Shown here: positions 16,057 to 25,341 of the stretch, piece after piece
Position numbering within the stretch: position 1 is the stretch's first letter
Layout: the number at the start of each line of letters is the position of its first letter
Assembly (NCBI RefSeq): GCF_017086365.1
Contig: NZ_CP070969.1
Location: 1,550,001-1,614,000, forward strand
Source: Paenibacillus tianjinensis
GTDB taxonomy: Bacteria; Bacillota; Bacilli; Paenibacillales; Paenibacillaceae
Length of the DNA: 64,000 nucleotides
Direction: 5' to 3'
The notes under the pieces: generated by a model
What the model was told of the DNA's origin: nothing
The model's database searches: none
What the model saw: the letters and a program-made list of their open reading frames with translations, nothing else
Made by a program: the position numbers and the translations under genes

Positions 16057-17043
16057 ATGACAACAGAAGATCAGACCGGCTATCACGCAGGGATTGATGT
16101 TGGCGGTACGAAGACTATGTTTTGCATTACAGGCGGAGACGGCAGTATTCTCCTCCTGGAGCGGAGAAGCACATCGGCACATGAAGCCCCGGAGCCTTTT
16201 ATAGCATGGCTGTTCAGCGAGCTGGAACAGCTTCTGGAAGGGCTTCAGCTTACACTCCGGCAGCTGAAAGGTATCGGCATCGGCTTTCCGGGAGTGATTG
16301 GTGATACAGTGGGGATTCTAACCCAGGCTCCGGCGCTGCCTTGGCCGGAAGAAGATATCCGGCCGGTCATCCGCCGTCATTATGCGGGGCGGCTGCACTT
16401 AGATAACGATGTGAATCTGGCGCTGCTAGGCGAATGCTGGAAGGGTGCTGCCCAAGAGAGAGAGCATGTGCTGATGATCACTGTCGGAACAGGCATCGGC
16501 GGAGCGATGCTGCTGAACGGGCGGCTCTATAAAGGCGCGTCCTTTGCCGCCGGTGAAGCCGGGTACATGGTTGTGGATGCCGGTTATGCCCGCAGCCGGT
16601 TTCCGGTTTCCGGCGCGGCCTTCGGCCCGCTGGAAGCGGTGGCATCCGGCAGCGGGATTACGGCGCTGGCGAGCGCCTGGCTGGCTGGTCCGGCAGCTAG
16701 GCAGGATTCCCGGCTGCTGGAGCTTTCCGGAGGCATAGCCGAAGCGGTAGACGCCCGGCATGTGCTGCAGGCAGCGGCTGAAGGGGACCCCGCCGCGCGT
16801 GAGATTATGGAGCAGCCGCTGGAGCATCTGGCGGCTGCCATCGCCAGTGCAGCGGTGCTGCTGAACCCGCAGCTGGTCGTGCTGGGCGGAGGCGTAGCGG
16901 CATCCGGCGATTATTATGTGCATGAAATCGGCACCCGGGTGAACCGCTATCTGCCGTTTCCTGTTGCCGTCTTGCCGGCAAGGCTGGGCAATAGGGCAGG
17001 GGCGGTGGGGGCAGCGGCTGCCGCTGCGGCGATTCTGTGGTAA
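16057..17043 (+). CDS. ROK-family sugar kinase
   Basis: 328 residues. It has the phosphate-binding IDVGGTKT near residue 16, GIGIGFPGVI, the LDNDVNLALLGE catalytic region (Asp base) and TVGTGIGGAMLLNGRLYKG. It has no N-terminal helix-turn-helix, so it is a kinase rather than an NagC/XylR repressor. The usual ROK zinc motif CxCGxxGCxE is absent: the segment after GEAGYMVVD reads AGYARSRFPVSGAAFGPLEA. It likely phosphorylates a monosaccharide released by the preceding gene product. Confidence 0.85.
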   Translation: MTTEDQTGYHAGIDVGGTKTMFCITGGDGSILLLERRSTSAHEAPEPFIAWLFSELEQLLEGLQLTLRQLKGIGIGFPGVIGDTVGILTQAPALPWPEEDIRPVIRRHYAGRLHLDNDVNLALLGECWKGAAQEREHVLMITVGTGIGGAMLLNGRLYKGASFAAGEAGYMVVDAGYARSRFPVSGAAFGPLEAVASGSGITALASAWLAGPAARQDSRLLELSGGIAEAVDARHVLQAAAEGDPAAREIMEQPLEHLAAAIASAAVLLNPQLVVLGGGVAASGDYYVHEIGTRVNRYLPFPVAVLPARLGNRAGAVGAAAAAAAILW

Positions 17044-17057
17044 AGGATGAATGCACT

Positions 17058-18236
17058 ATGGCATATACGGCGATCATTCCGCAGGAAGCCAAAATGGAGC
17101 TGCTGAAGCTCCGTCTATTGTATTTATTGACAGGGCTCGCAGGCGGACTGTTTAATCCCTATTTAACGACCTTATTTGTGCATCAGGGCATCGGCGCCAA
17201 TGTTGTTGGCGTGCTGATGTCGATCGGCACGCTGCTGTCTATTGTGGTTCAGCCGGTGTGGGGACTGCTCGTTGACAGGTACCGCCAGACTAAGCTGGTA
17301 CTGATCCTTGCAATCTCTGTACCGGCCTGCCTGTCTTTGTTTTATAGCTTCCAATATACGGCAATCATTGTGATGGTCTATATTCTGTCTATCATATTCC
17401 AGGCAACGCAAAGTCCGGTCGCAGATTCCTACGCGGTTACTGCCGCCTCGAGGGGCCGTACTTCCTACGGAACGATCCGCAGTCTGGGCAGCCTGGGTAC
17501 AGCACTTGGCGGCTATGCCGGCGGGTTCTATCTCTCGAGCTTCGAGATTACGCAGCTGTGGATGCCTTTTCTCGCCCTCAGTCTTGCGGGAACAGCCACG
17601 GTGTTGACATTGTCCCGAAGTACGGAGAGAAAGGCCGGGGCGATTTCCCTGTCGCAAGGGATGAGGGAACTGCTGGGGAACCGCCTGTTTCTGCTGTTTC
17701 TGATTGCCTGCTTTTTCGTAAACCAGACATTGACGGCATACAATTCATTTTTTGTACTGGCCTTCCAGGAGGCGGGGGGCAGCTATTCGCTTGTGGGCAC
17801 AGCCCTGCTGCTCGCCTCCCTGACGAACATTCCTTCGATGCTGCTGGCAGCCCGGATCCTTCGGCGGATCGGCCATGAACGGACACTGCTGCTGGCGGCT
17901 TTATTTTATGCGCTGCGCTGGGGGATTCAATGGCTGTTTCCGGTGCCGGCAGTTATGGTAGGCATTCAGGTGCTGCATGGACTGTCCTTCGGGCTGTTTT
18001 ATGTGGCTGCTGTGGAATATGTGGCCCAGGCTTCCGGCAAACGCATGCAGGCGACGGGCCAAAGCGTGTTCAATATGGTTTTTTCCGGACTTGGGGGGAT
18101 CGTGGGTAACCTGCTGAACGGGTATTTGTTTTATTCGGGCGGTGCACAGATGATGTATCTGGCTTGTACGGGTAGTGCACTTATCGGTGCGGGCATGCTA
18201 TATTGGATAAACCGATTAGCGAAAATGCCCGTGTGA
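17058..18236 (+). CDS. MFS transporter, 12 spans, sugar-permease like
   Basis: 392 residues from ATG 17058 (AAAGGATG 8 bases upstream); a GTG at 17037 overlaps the ROK gene and is less likely. The LVDRYRQTK loop between spans 2 and 3 and symmetric halves match the LacY-like/PRE-type MFS subgroup. It is translationally close to the ROK kinase and could exchange or import the same sugar. Direction of transport is not deducible. Confidence 0.82.
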   Translation: MAYTAIIPQEAKMELLKLRLLYLLTGLAGGLFNPYLTTLFVHQGIGANVVGVLMSIGTLLSIVVQPVWGLLVDRYRQTKLVLILAISVPACLSLFYSFQYTAIIVMVYILSIIFQATQSPVADSYAVTAASRGRTSYGTIRSLGSLGTALGGYAGGFYLSSFEITQLWMPFLALSLAGTATVLTLSRSTERKAGAISLSQGMRELLGNRLFLLFLIACFFVNQTLTAYNSFFVLAFQEAGGSYSLVGTALLLASLTNIPSMLLAARILRRIGHERTLLLAALFYALRWGIQWLFPVPAVMVGIQVLHGLSFGLFYVAAVEYVAQASGKRMQATGQSVFNMVFSGLGGIVGNLLNGYLFYSGGAQMMYLACTGSALIGAGMLYWINRLAKMPV

Positions 18237-18298
18237 CGTTTCCTGTCATTCATCGGGCGGCATGCTTCGGAACCCATTGAAGAAGGGCGGGAGTACAG

Positions 18299-20548
18299 AT
18301 GAGACGGAATTGGTCGAGAAGCATGATGTTCTCCTACTTCCCTATCTTTTTGCTGACCGTGTCCATCCTGGTTTTCCTGTCGATTCTGATCGTAGGCGAG
18401 CTGTCCCGCAGCGAAACCAACAAGGCGAACCGCATCTCTACAGGCTACGTCGTGGATTCCGTGCAGAATGCATTAAGTGAGGTGGAGCTCTCCGTGCTCC
18501 AGGAAATGGAGACCAATCACGATTACGGGGATTTCCTGAGCGGGCTGAGTGATCAAGGTGACCGGACCCTGCTCTATAATACGGTGAATGATATGCGGGG
18601 GATGCTGTACCGCAACCAGCTGATTGATTCCATCTATATTTACCGTAAGTGGGACGATAAGGTGCTGACGCTCAACGGGCTGGTCGACCGGGATGTTTTT
18701 GCTGACCGGGATTATCTGGCCGGGGTGCTGGCTAAGAATGAGGAACGGAACTGGAGTGATGTCCGTACGCTCCGGTTATTCAGCTCTGACCAGACGGTGC
18801 GGGTGATCAGCATGGGCAAAATGCTGCCGCTGCCGTTTGGGGCAGAGGGTGTGGTTGTAGTGAATCTAAGCATGTACCGGCTCGAACGGATGATTGATGA
18901 CATGACGAAAAGCCAGGTCTCCTTCATGCGTGTGCTGGGTGACCAGGGAGACCTGGTCTATGCCGCTCACCAGGAGAACGATATTCCGGAAGGGGATGTG
19001 CTGACCCGGATCACACTGGATAACACAGGCTGGACCTTTGAGAGCGGCATCCGCGCAGGCGAGCTGTTCGCCTGGATGTCAGTTGTCTCTTATGTCTGGA
19101 TTATTATCGGTATCCTGACTGTAGTGCTGGGAACCCTGTACATCCTGTATATCACCCGCAAAAACTACCGGCCGATTCAAGCGATGATGAACCGGATCCA
19201 GGCATTGCAGTTCCGTGAAGAAAGCCTCGACAACACCTCAAGAAGCGAGCTAGTGCTGATTGACCGGGCGCTCGAAACGCTGATCAACCAGACGGTTAGC
19301 TACCAGAAGCAATACGATGAGAATCTGCTTGTCCAGCGCCGCCAGCTCTTTCTGGATTTAATGGAAGGGGAGCAAGGGGCTTCTTCACAGGAGGAGAAGC
19401 TGCAGCACTTTAAGCCATTTACGGATGAGGCGGTACAGTTTTCCTTTATTGCAGCAGAGATGAACCAGTATGAGGAATTCCGCAGAAAATATCCGGCCAA
19501 GGAGCAAAACATGCTCAAGCTGACACTTATGAATCTGTTCCAGGAGCTGGCGGGTGAAGAGGGGCTGCAAGGCTGGGCAGAGTGGGTGAGCGGCAACCGG
19601 ATCGGGCTGATGATCGGCAGCGGCGGGGATTTGCGGACAGGCAAGGATAAGCTGAGAATACTGGCTGAGCGTTATCTGAGATGGGTCAGTGATAACTTCG
19701 GGCTGTCGCTCGCCATAGGTGTGGGCCCGGTTGTTGACGGACTGGAAGCGATCTCGGATTCCTGCACCGCAGCGGAAGCGGCGCTTCAGCATAAGCTGTC
19801 GCTCGGCAGGGATATGGTTGTACTGAGCGACAGCCTGCCGGACCGATCCACCCTGCACTCCTATAAGTATTTGCAGATGCTGAGTGAAATCGTCCGTGAA
19901 TTCCGGATCGCCGATGAGAACTGGCGGCAGCGGGTGGACGAGCTGTTCCGCTGGTTCAGCGGTGACCAGATCAGGGATGAAGAGATTCATATGCTGCTGC
20001 ATATGCTGATCCAGATGCTTGACCGCGAGCTGGGCCAGCTGTCGGACAGCCTGCGGAGAATGTTCGCCGAACCCAGCCTGCAGGGTTACTATAACGAAAT
20101 GGAGTCACAGATAACACTGGAGAAGGTCCACGCTGTGTTACTGAAATGGCTGGCCGAAATTTACCGGATTTATGTATCTGTGAATGAATCGAAGAGCTAC
20201 CGGGCCATGATCAGCGAGATGAAGGTCTATATTGAAGAGAATTTTGACAATCCCGACCTATCTCTGAAGCATCTAAGCGACCGGTTTCAGATCTCCGGCA
20301 AATATGCCAGCCATCTGTTCAAAGAGGAATTTGATATGAAATTCGTAGACTTCCTGACCCAGCTGAGGATGCAGCGGGCGGAATATTTGCTGGCCACTAC
20401 AAGTGATAATCTCCAGGATATTGCCTTGAAGCTTGGGTATACAAGCTCCATTACCTTTGGGCGGGTGTTCAAGCGGGTAGTCGGTGTAACGCCCGGCGAC
20501 TACCGCAAGCACCGGATGAAGCCGGGTGCAGATGAGCATGAGAATTAA
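18299..20548 (+). CDS. membrane-anchored AraC-family regulator
   Basis: 749 residues. TM1 (~12-32) and TM2 (~258-283) flank a ~225-residue extracytoplasmic sensor. A short linker helix, a GGDEF-less coiled region and a C-terminal AraC DNA-binding domain follow (~650-740: LSLKHLSDRFQISGKYASHLF, LQDIALKLGYTSSITFGRVFKR). In related firmicute loci such one-protein receptors sit beside LplABC operons and control them. AAGGGCGGGAG precedes the ATG. It probably senses the operon's sugar at the membrane. Confidence 0.88.
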   Translation: MRRNWSRSMMFSYFPIFLLTVSILVFLSILIVGELSRSETNKANRISTGYVVDSVQNALSEVELSVLQEMETNHDYGDFLSGLSDQGDRTLLYNTVNDMRGMLYRNQLIDSIYIYRKWDDKVLTLNGLVDRDVFADRDYLAGVLAKNEERNWSDVRTLRLFSSDQTVRVISMGKMLPLPFGAEGVVVVNLSMYRLERMIDDMTKSQVSFMRVLGDQGDLVYAAHQENDIPEGDVLTRITLDNTGWTFESGIRAGELFAWMSVVSYVWIIIGILTVVLGTLYILYITRKNYRPIQAMMNRIQALQFREESLDNTSRSELVLIDRALETLINQTVSYQKQYDENLLVQRRQLFLDLMEGEQGASSQEEKLQHFKPFTDEAVQFSFIAAEMNQYEEFRRKYPAKEQNMLKLTLMNLFQELAGEEGLQGWAEWVSGNRIGLMIGSGGDLRTGKDKLRILAERYLRWVSDNFGLSLAIGVGPVVDGLEAISDSCTAAEAALQHKLSLGRDMVVLSDSLPDRSTLHSYKYLQMLSEIVREFRIADENWRQRVDELFRWFSGDQIRDEEIHMLLHMLIQMLDRELGQLSDSLRRMFAEPSLQGYYNEMESQITLEKVHAVLLKWLAEIYRIYVSVNESKSYRAMISEMKVYIEENFDNPDLSLKHLSDRFQISGKYASHLFKEEFDMKFVDFLTQLRMQRAEYLLATTSDNLQDIALKLGYTSSITFGRVFKRVVGVTPGDYRKHRMKPGADEHEN

Positions 20549-20564
20549 TCCAGAACAGGATTAT

Positions 20565-20609
20565 AAGCCGACAGTCAGGCCGTTTTTTCGCCGGATTGCC
20601 GGCTTTTTC
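20565..20609 (+). terminator. terminator after the ABC/AraC locus
   Basis: AAGCCG ... CGGCTT outer pairing with an inner GCCGG-attg-CCGGC hairpin, then TTTTT. The exact fold is ambiguous. Confidence 0.6.
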
Positions 20610-20807
20610 TGTATTTATTGACAGGCTTATAACTTTAGTTAGATTTCATACAGGACAATTAAATTTATAATAACTAAATATTGTATACCTTAGCTTATAC
20701 AGCGGATATGTTGGGCTAGTTAAACGTGTTAAGATAAATGCAACTATACCTGATGCAGGCAGCACTTGAGGAATCGCAACGAAGGATTGGGAGGAATCAA
20801 TTACACA

Positions 20808-23800
20808 ATGTCATTAGCAGACAGCATTAGGCTTCAGGAATTACTGGACGGAACGTGTATGGAGGTATCTTTCTTTTTAGAGTGTGCTGTGGCGTTGACG
20901 AAGCTGGTTCAGTCTGCACATCAGAAGGATAAAGTCATCGGCTGCCTGCAGCCTGGCGTACTGCTGGTTCACAGAGAGATGAAGGAAGCTTACCTGGCAG
21001 AAGAGGGCGGGGAGAATTATGCCTATCTGTCACCGGAACAGCTGAGCCGGAGTAATCCACTTCTGCCGGACAAGCGCAGCGACCTGTACACCCTGGGAAT
21101 CCTGTTTTATGAGATGCTTACAGGCAGGCTGCCGCTGCAGGCCCGGCGTTTAGAGGAATGGATTCATGTACATATGGCTGTTGTGCCCGCACCGCTCAGC
21201 GGACTGCGGCCTGAGCTTGAGGGGCCGCTGGAAGAAATCACAGCGAAGCTGCTGTCCAAGTCCCCGGAGCAGCGTTATCAGAGTGCTTATGGGCTGCTGG
21301 CAGATCTGCGGCAGTGTATTTCATTACTCAACACAACAGGTGAAATTGAGCGGTTTGAGACCGGGCTGAAGGACAGGATCAGCCAGTTTCGGCTGCCGAG
21401 GCGTCTGTTTGGCCGGGAAGAGCAGGCAAGGGAACTAAGGGCTGTTGTTGAACGGGCTTCGGCCGGCGAATCGGGCTTTGTGCTGGTTACAGGCCGTGCC
21501 GGCAGCGGCAAAACCTCGCTTATTGGCGAGCTGCAGCTTTCGTTCACCCGTGAAGGCGGCAGGTTTATTACGGGAAAATGTGACTATATGAATAATGAGA
21601 TTCCGTTCGCCCCTATACTGCAGGCTCTCCGCCGGCTGCTCCGGCAAACCTGGAGCGAGGCTCCGGACAAAGTGGAGCAGCTGAAAGCCCGGCTGCTGGA
21701 AGCTCTGGGCCAAGGCGCAGGGATCATCACGGAAATATTGCCCGAAGCCGTGCGGCTTCTCGGTACAATTCCTTTAGCTGAGCCTCTTCCTCCGGCGGAA
21801 GCCGCGCTCCGGTTTCGCCGGCTGCTGCCGGCGTTTATCGGGATGTTTGCCGGTGAAGGGCAGCCGCTTGTGTTATTCCTGGACGATCTGCAATGGGCCG
21901 ACCCGGATACACTGGATTTTCTGAGGGTTTTTGCTGAGGTTGAGGTGACAAGCGGTATAGCGGTGATCGGATCGTTTCGTTCAGAAACGCTGGAGGAGCG
22001 GATGGGCAGCGGGGATCAGAATGGAGCCTCCACAGCTTGGCTTGAGCAGATGCTGGCTATGCAGCGCAAACCATCTTCGCCGCTTGTCCAGCATATAGCG
22101 CTTGAGCCGCTGAGTTACGTGGATGTCAGACAATTCCTTTCTGATATCTTTGAAGAGAACTCGGCGCGTGTTCGGCTGCTCGCTGAACTGCTATACCACC
22201 GCACCGGCGGGGACCCGCTGTACATGCACCGGCTGCTGGACAATCTTCACCGCGAGCAATGTCTATATTTTGATGAAGCGCGGGGGAGCTGGGAGTGGGA
22301 CATAACGGCGATTACCGCCTTGCCGGAAGCGCCCGGGCTTCTCCAATTAATCGAACAGCGCATCCGGCTGCTTCCCGGAGATACCGTCGGCCTTCTGGGA
22401 ATAGCAGCGGCGCTCGGATACAGCTTCCGCGTATCGGATATTGCTTCAATGAGCGGGTATTCTTTGGAAGATACGCTGGTGCTGCTCCAGCCTGCCGAGC
22501 TGGAAAGCCTGATCAGCCGGGAGGAGAGTTCCCCGGACATAGAAGCGGGCGGACTGGTCTATTCCTTTCTGCATGACCGGATTCAGCAAGCCGCTTATGG
22601 TATTGTGCCAGAGGAGGAGCAGGCCGGCCTGCATCTGGCTATCGGACGCAGCATGAGCCGCAGTACGGATAAACAGGCATATTCGGTATTTGACCGGGTG
22701 TATCACCTCAATCTGGGCTCCCCCAAGATGGATGACCGTGCTGAGCGCAGAGCGCTTGCCGAGCTGAATCTTCAGGCCGGCCTGAAGTCGAAAGCGACTA
22801 CAGCGTTTGCTGCCGCATTATATTTTCTGGAGACAGGGCTGCATCTCCTGGGAGACGAAGAGGCTGTTCCCGGCTCGCTGCCCTACAGGCTGATGCTGGA
22901 ATTGCCGGAATGTGAATATATCTGCGGGTATACAGAGCGTGCGGCGGCGCTGCTCGACCGGCTGATGGGGCTCACCGGAGACCTGCTCGAACGTTCTAAT
23001 ATCTACCGTATCCGGATTGCTATGTATGCTTATTTGAAAAAAGATGAGCTGGCTGTAAAAGTCGGGCGTAAGGCGCTCGCGGAATTCGGCTGGAAGCTGC
23101 CGCTCAGACCTTCCCATGCCGCCATTTTAAAGGAAGTGACGCTGACTCAAGCGGCCCTGTACCGCAAGCGGGATCAGCTTACAGCGCTTCCGGTGAACCG
23201 CGACCCCCACTATAAGGCTTTGTCTGACCTTATAATGGCCATTGCCAGCTCCGTATTTACGGTAAGTCTGGAGCTGTCGGCGGTGCTCTTTTCCAGATTC
23301 GTCCGCTATGGGCTGAAGGCTGGTAACAATGAAGCCTTTGCCTATATTCTTGCCGGCTACGGGCTGGTAATTCTGCGCAATAAAATGTCCCTTTATCAAA
23401 AAGGGAAGCTGTACATTGAAACGGCCAGCCAGCTGTCCGCTCCTTTTGAAAGTACAGATTTGTCGTGCCGCCTCGATTATATCCGTGGACTGGCCCGGCT
23501 GCAGCAGAATCCACAGGAGGCGGGAGATTATTTCCGGCAATCCGTCCAGCATGGCATGGAGGCGGCCAATCTGTCTTTTGTCAGTATTGCTATGCTGACC
23601 TCAACCGTTAACCACACGGGAAGTCTGCATTCCTTATCCAGGATGATTATGGAGTATGAGATTCTCTCGCGAAAGCTTGTGGATGAGGTTACGCTCAGCA
23701 TTTTCCGGATTGCTAAAGAATATGTTGCACGGATGCAGGGAGATACCGGCTTTAGTATGGAAGCGGCTCTTCCGGTTCAGAACAATAGCCGTTCCGAGGA

Positions 23801-25184
23801 AAGTCTGAATAACGAAATCTATTATATCTGTACCTGTGAAACGGAGCTGGCTTATCTGGAAGGGAGATACCGGGACGCGCTTGTCTGGGTGGCTCAAGGC
23901 CGCTTCAACACCTTCCGGCAAACCCGGATGCAGGTGCACAAACAGCATATTTATCATGCCTTGACGCTTGCCGCCCTTTATCCGGACGCCTTGCCGGAGG
24001 AGCGCAGCAGCTTCCGCCGGCAGCTTACCAAACAGCTGGACTCCCTTAAACGCTGGACCGGATATTTCGGACGGGATTCATCCGCCTGCCTGCTGATTAA
24101 GGCTGAAATCGAACGGATTGACGGAAAACGGACGGCAGCAGCTAAAAACTATGAACTGGCCATTGCAACAGCACGGAGAGAAGGCAACGGGATGATGGAG
24201 GGAATCGCCTGCGAACGCTCTTCACATTTTTACAGAGCGGCAGGAAGTGTGGCTGGAGCAGACGGCTTCTTGGCTGATGCCTGCCGGGCCTATTCCCTGT
24301 GGGGGGCCGAAGGGAAGGTACAGCGGTTGAAGGAGCGTTATCCTGACCTGTCCTTGCCGTCTTTGCTGAAGGCAGGAGAGCAGGCGGCAGCAGAAACGGC
24401 TACAGCAATCATGGATAGAGAAGCTGTGCCGGAACAGCGCAAAGAGGCGCCGAACCGGTTCGACGGGTGGCCTGAGCCCATAGAACGCCTGGATAGAATC
24501 AGCAGCTTCCTGGAGTCGGCCGTCCGGTATTCGGGAGCAGTACAGGGATACGTGCTGAATAGCGACGGAAAGAATTTCACTGTAGCTGCACAGAGCGGGA
24601 ACCTGGAGGCACGGGTGCGGGAAGATGGCACGGTATTCGCGGAGTCCGTTGTGCGTTATGTCGTAAAGACCACTGAGCCAGTGCTGCTCGCCGATGCCGG
24701 GCGCAGTTCTTTTGCCGCTGATCCCCACATCCGGAAGCATCCGGTGCTGTCGGTACTGTGTATGCCGATTCTTTTTCCGGGAGAAGCAATGACCTCTGTG
24801 CTATACCTGGAGAATGATCTGATTACCGGAGTGTTCACGCTGGATGGGCAGAACGTGCTTGATTTCATGATCGCCCGCATGGTGTACCTGCATTCGGTGC
24901 AGCGTGCCGGTCCGCAGGGAAATATCTATGGACAGGAGCCTGAGAGTGCACCGGCTGGACCTTTGGAGGATCCGGAGGATCCGCTGGTTGATTCACTAAC
25001 CTACCGGGAAAAAGAAATCTTATATTCCTTATCAGACGGATTGTCCAACAAGGAGATTGCCGAACGGTTCGGAATTACGGAGGGAACCGTGAAGAGTCAT
25101 GTGTTCCGGCTGTACGGCAAGCTCGGCGTCAAACGCCGGGCTCAGGCTATTGCCCGCGCGCGGGAGCTTCAGCTGCTGGATTAG
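20808..25184 (+). CDS. giant pseudokinase-AAA-GAF-LuxR regulator
   Basis: 1458 residues from ATG 20808 (GGGAGG 13 bases upstream; a TTG at 20766 has no ribosome site). Residues ~30-165 match the C-lobe of a Ser/Thr kinase (LSPEQL, DKRSDLYTLGILFYEMLTGRLP) but lack the N-lobe glycine loop and the HRD catalytic loop. An ATPase domain follows, with Walker A GRAGSGKT and Walker B LVLFLDDLQWADP. Then come ~600 residues of helical repeats, a GAF-like domain (~1240-1390) and a LuxR helix-turn-helix (LTYREKEIL ... KEIAERFGITEGTVKSHV). It is a large STAND-type signal integrator with an apparent direct DNA output; the target is unknown. Confidence 0.85.
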   Translation: MSLADSIRLQELLDGTCMEVSFFLECAVALTKLVQSAHQKDKVIGCLQPGVLLVHREMKEAYLAEEGGENYAYLSPEQLSRSNPLLPDKRSDLYTLGILFYEMLTGRLPLQARRLEEWIHVHMAVVPAPLSGLRPELEGPLEEITAKLLSKSPEQRYQSAYGLLADLRQCISLLNTTGEIERFETGLKDRISQFRLPRRLFGREEQARELRAVVERASAGESGFVLVTGRAGSGKTSLIGELQLSFTREGGRFITGKCDYMNNEIPFAPILQALRRLLRQTWSEAPDKVEQLKARLLEALGQGAGIITEILPEAVRLLGTIPLAEPLPPAEAALRFRRLLPAFIGMFAGEGQPLVLFLDDLQWADPDTLDFLRVFAEVEVTSGIAVIGSFRSETLEERMGSGDQNGASTAWLEQMLAMQRKPSSPLVQHIALEPLSYVDVRQFLSDIFEENSARVRLLAELLYHRTGGDPLYMHRLLDNLHREQCLYFDEARGSWEWDITAITALPEAPGLLQLIEQRIRLLPGDTVGLLGIAAALGYSFRVSDIASMSGYSLEDTLVLLQPAELESLISREESSPDIEAGGLVYSFLHDRIQQAAYGIVPEEEQAGLHLAIGRSMSRSTDKQAYSVFDRVYHLNLGSPKMDDRAERRALAELNLQAGLKSKATTAFAAALYFLETGLHLLGDEEAVPGSLPYRLMLELPECEYICGYTERAAALLDRLMGLTGDLLERSNIYRIRIAMYAYLKKDELAVKVGRKALAEFGWKLPLRPSHAAILKEVTLTQAALYRKRDQLTALPVNRDPHYKALSDLIMAIASSVFTVSLELSAVLFSRFVRYGLKAGNNEAFAYILAGYGLVILRNKMSLYQKGKLYIETASQLSAPFESTDLSCRLDYIRGLARLQQNPQEAGDYFRQSVQHGMEAANLSFVSIAMLTSTVNHTGSLHSLSRMIMEYEILSRKLVDEVTLSIFRIAKEYVARMQGDTGFSMEAALPVQNNSRSEESLNNEIYYICTCETELAYLEGRYRDALVWVAQGRFNTFRQTRMQVHKQHIYHALTLAALYPDALPEERSSFRRQLTKQLDSLKRWTGYFGRDSSACLLIKAEIERIDGKRTAAAKNYELAIATARREGNGMMEGIACERSSHFYRAAGSVAGADGFLADACRAYSLWGAEGKVQRLKERYPDLSLPSLLKAGEQAAAETATAIMDREAVPEQRKEAPNRFDGWPEPIERLDRISSFLESAVRYSGAVQGYVLNSDGKNFTVAAQSGNLEARVREDGTVFAESVVRYVVKTTEPVLLADAGRSSFAADPHIRKHPVLSVLCMPILFPGEAMTSVLYLENDLITGVFTLDGQNVLDFMIARMVYLHSVQRAGPQGNIYGQEPESAPAGPLEDPEDPLVDSLTYREKEILYSLSDGLSNKEIAERFGITEGTVKSHVFRLYGKLGVKRRAQAIARARELQLLD

Positions 25185-25203
25185 CAATAAAATGGAAGAG
25201 TAA

Positions 25204-25238
25204 CAGCCCTCTTATTGGTCCAGCCGGACCAGAGGGCT
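25204..25238 (+). terminator. hairpin after the giant regulator
   Basis: AGCCCTCT + GGTCC stem pairing with GGACC + AGAGGGCT, with a 4-base bulge and AGCC loop. Only a weak T stretch follows. Confidence 0.65.
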
Positions 25239-25341
25239 TATTGGTGTGCAGAAGCTGATTCTTTCATGAAATATATGTCATTGTCTGTATAATAAAGTCG
25301 ATTTATAGTCTGATTAATATGATCAGAGAAGGAGAATGATT

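Noticed and set aside
16057..17043. ROK protein as an NagC/XylR-type repressor
   Set aside because: No N-terminal helix-turn-helix; the protein begins directly at the kinase phosphate loop.
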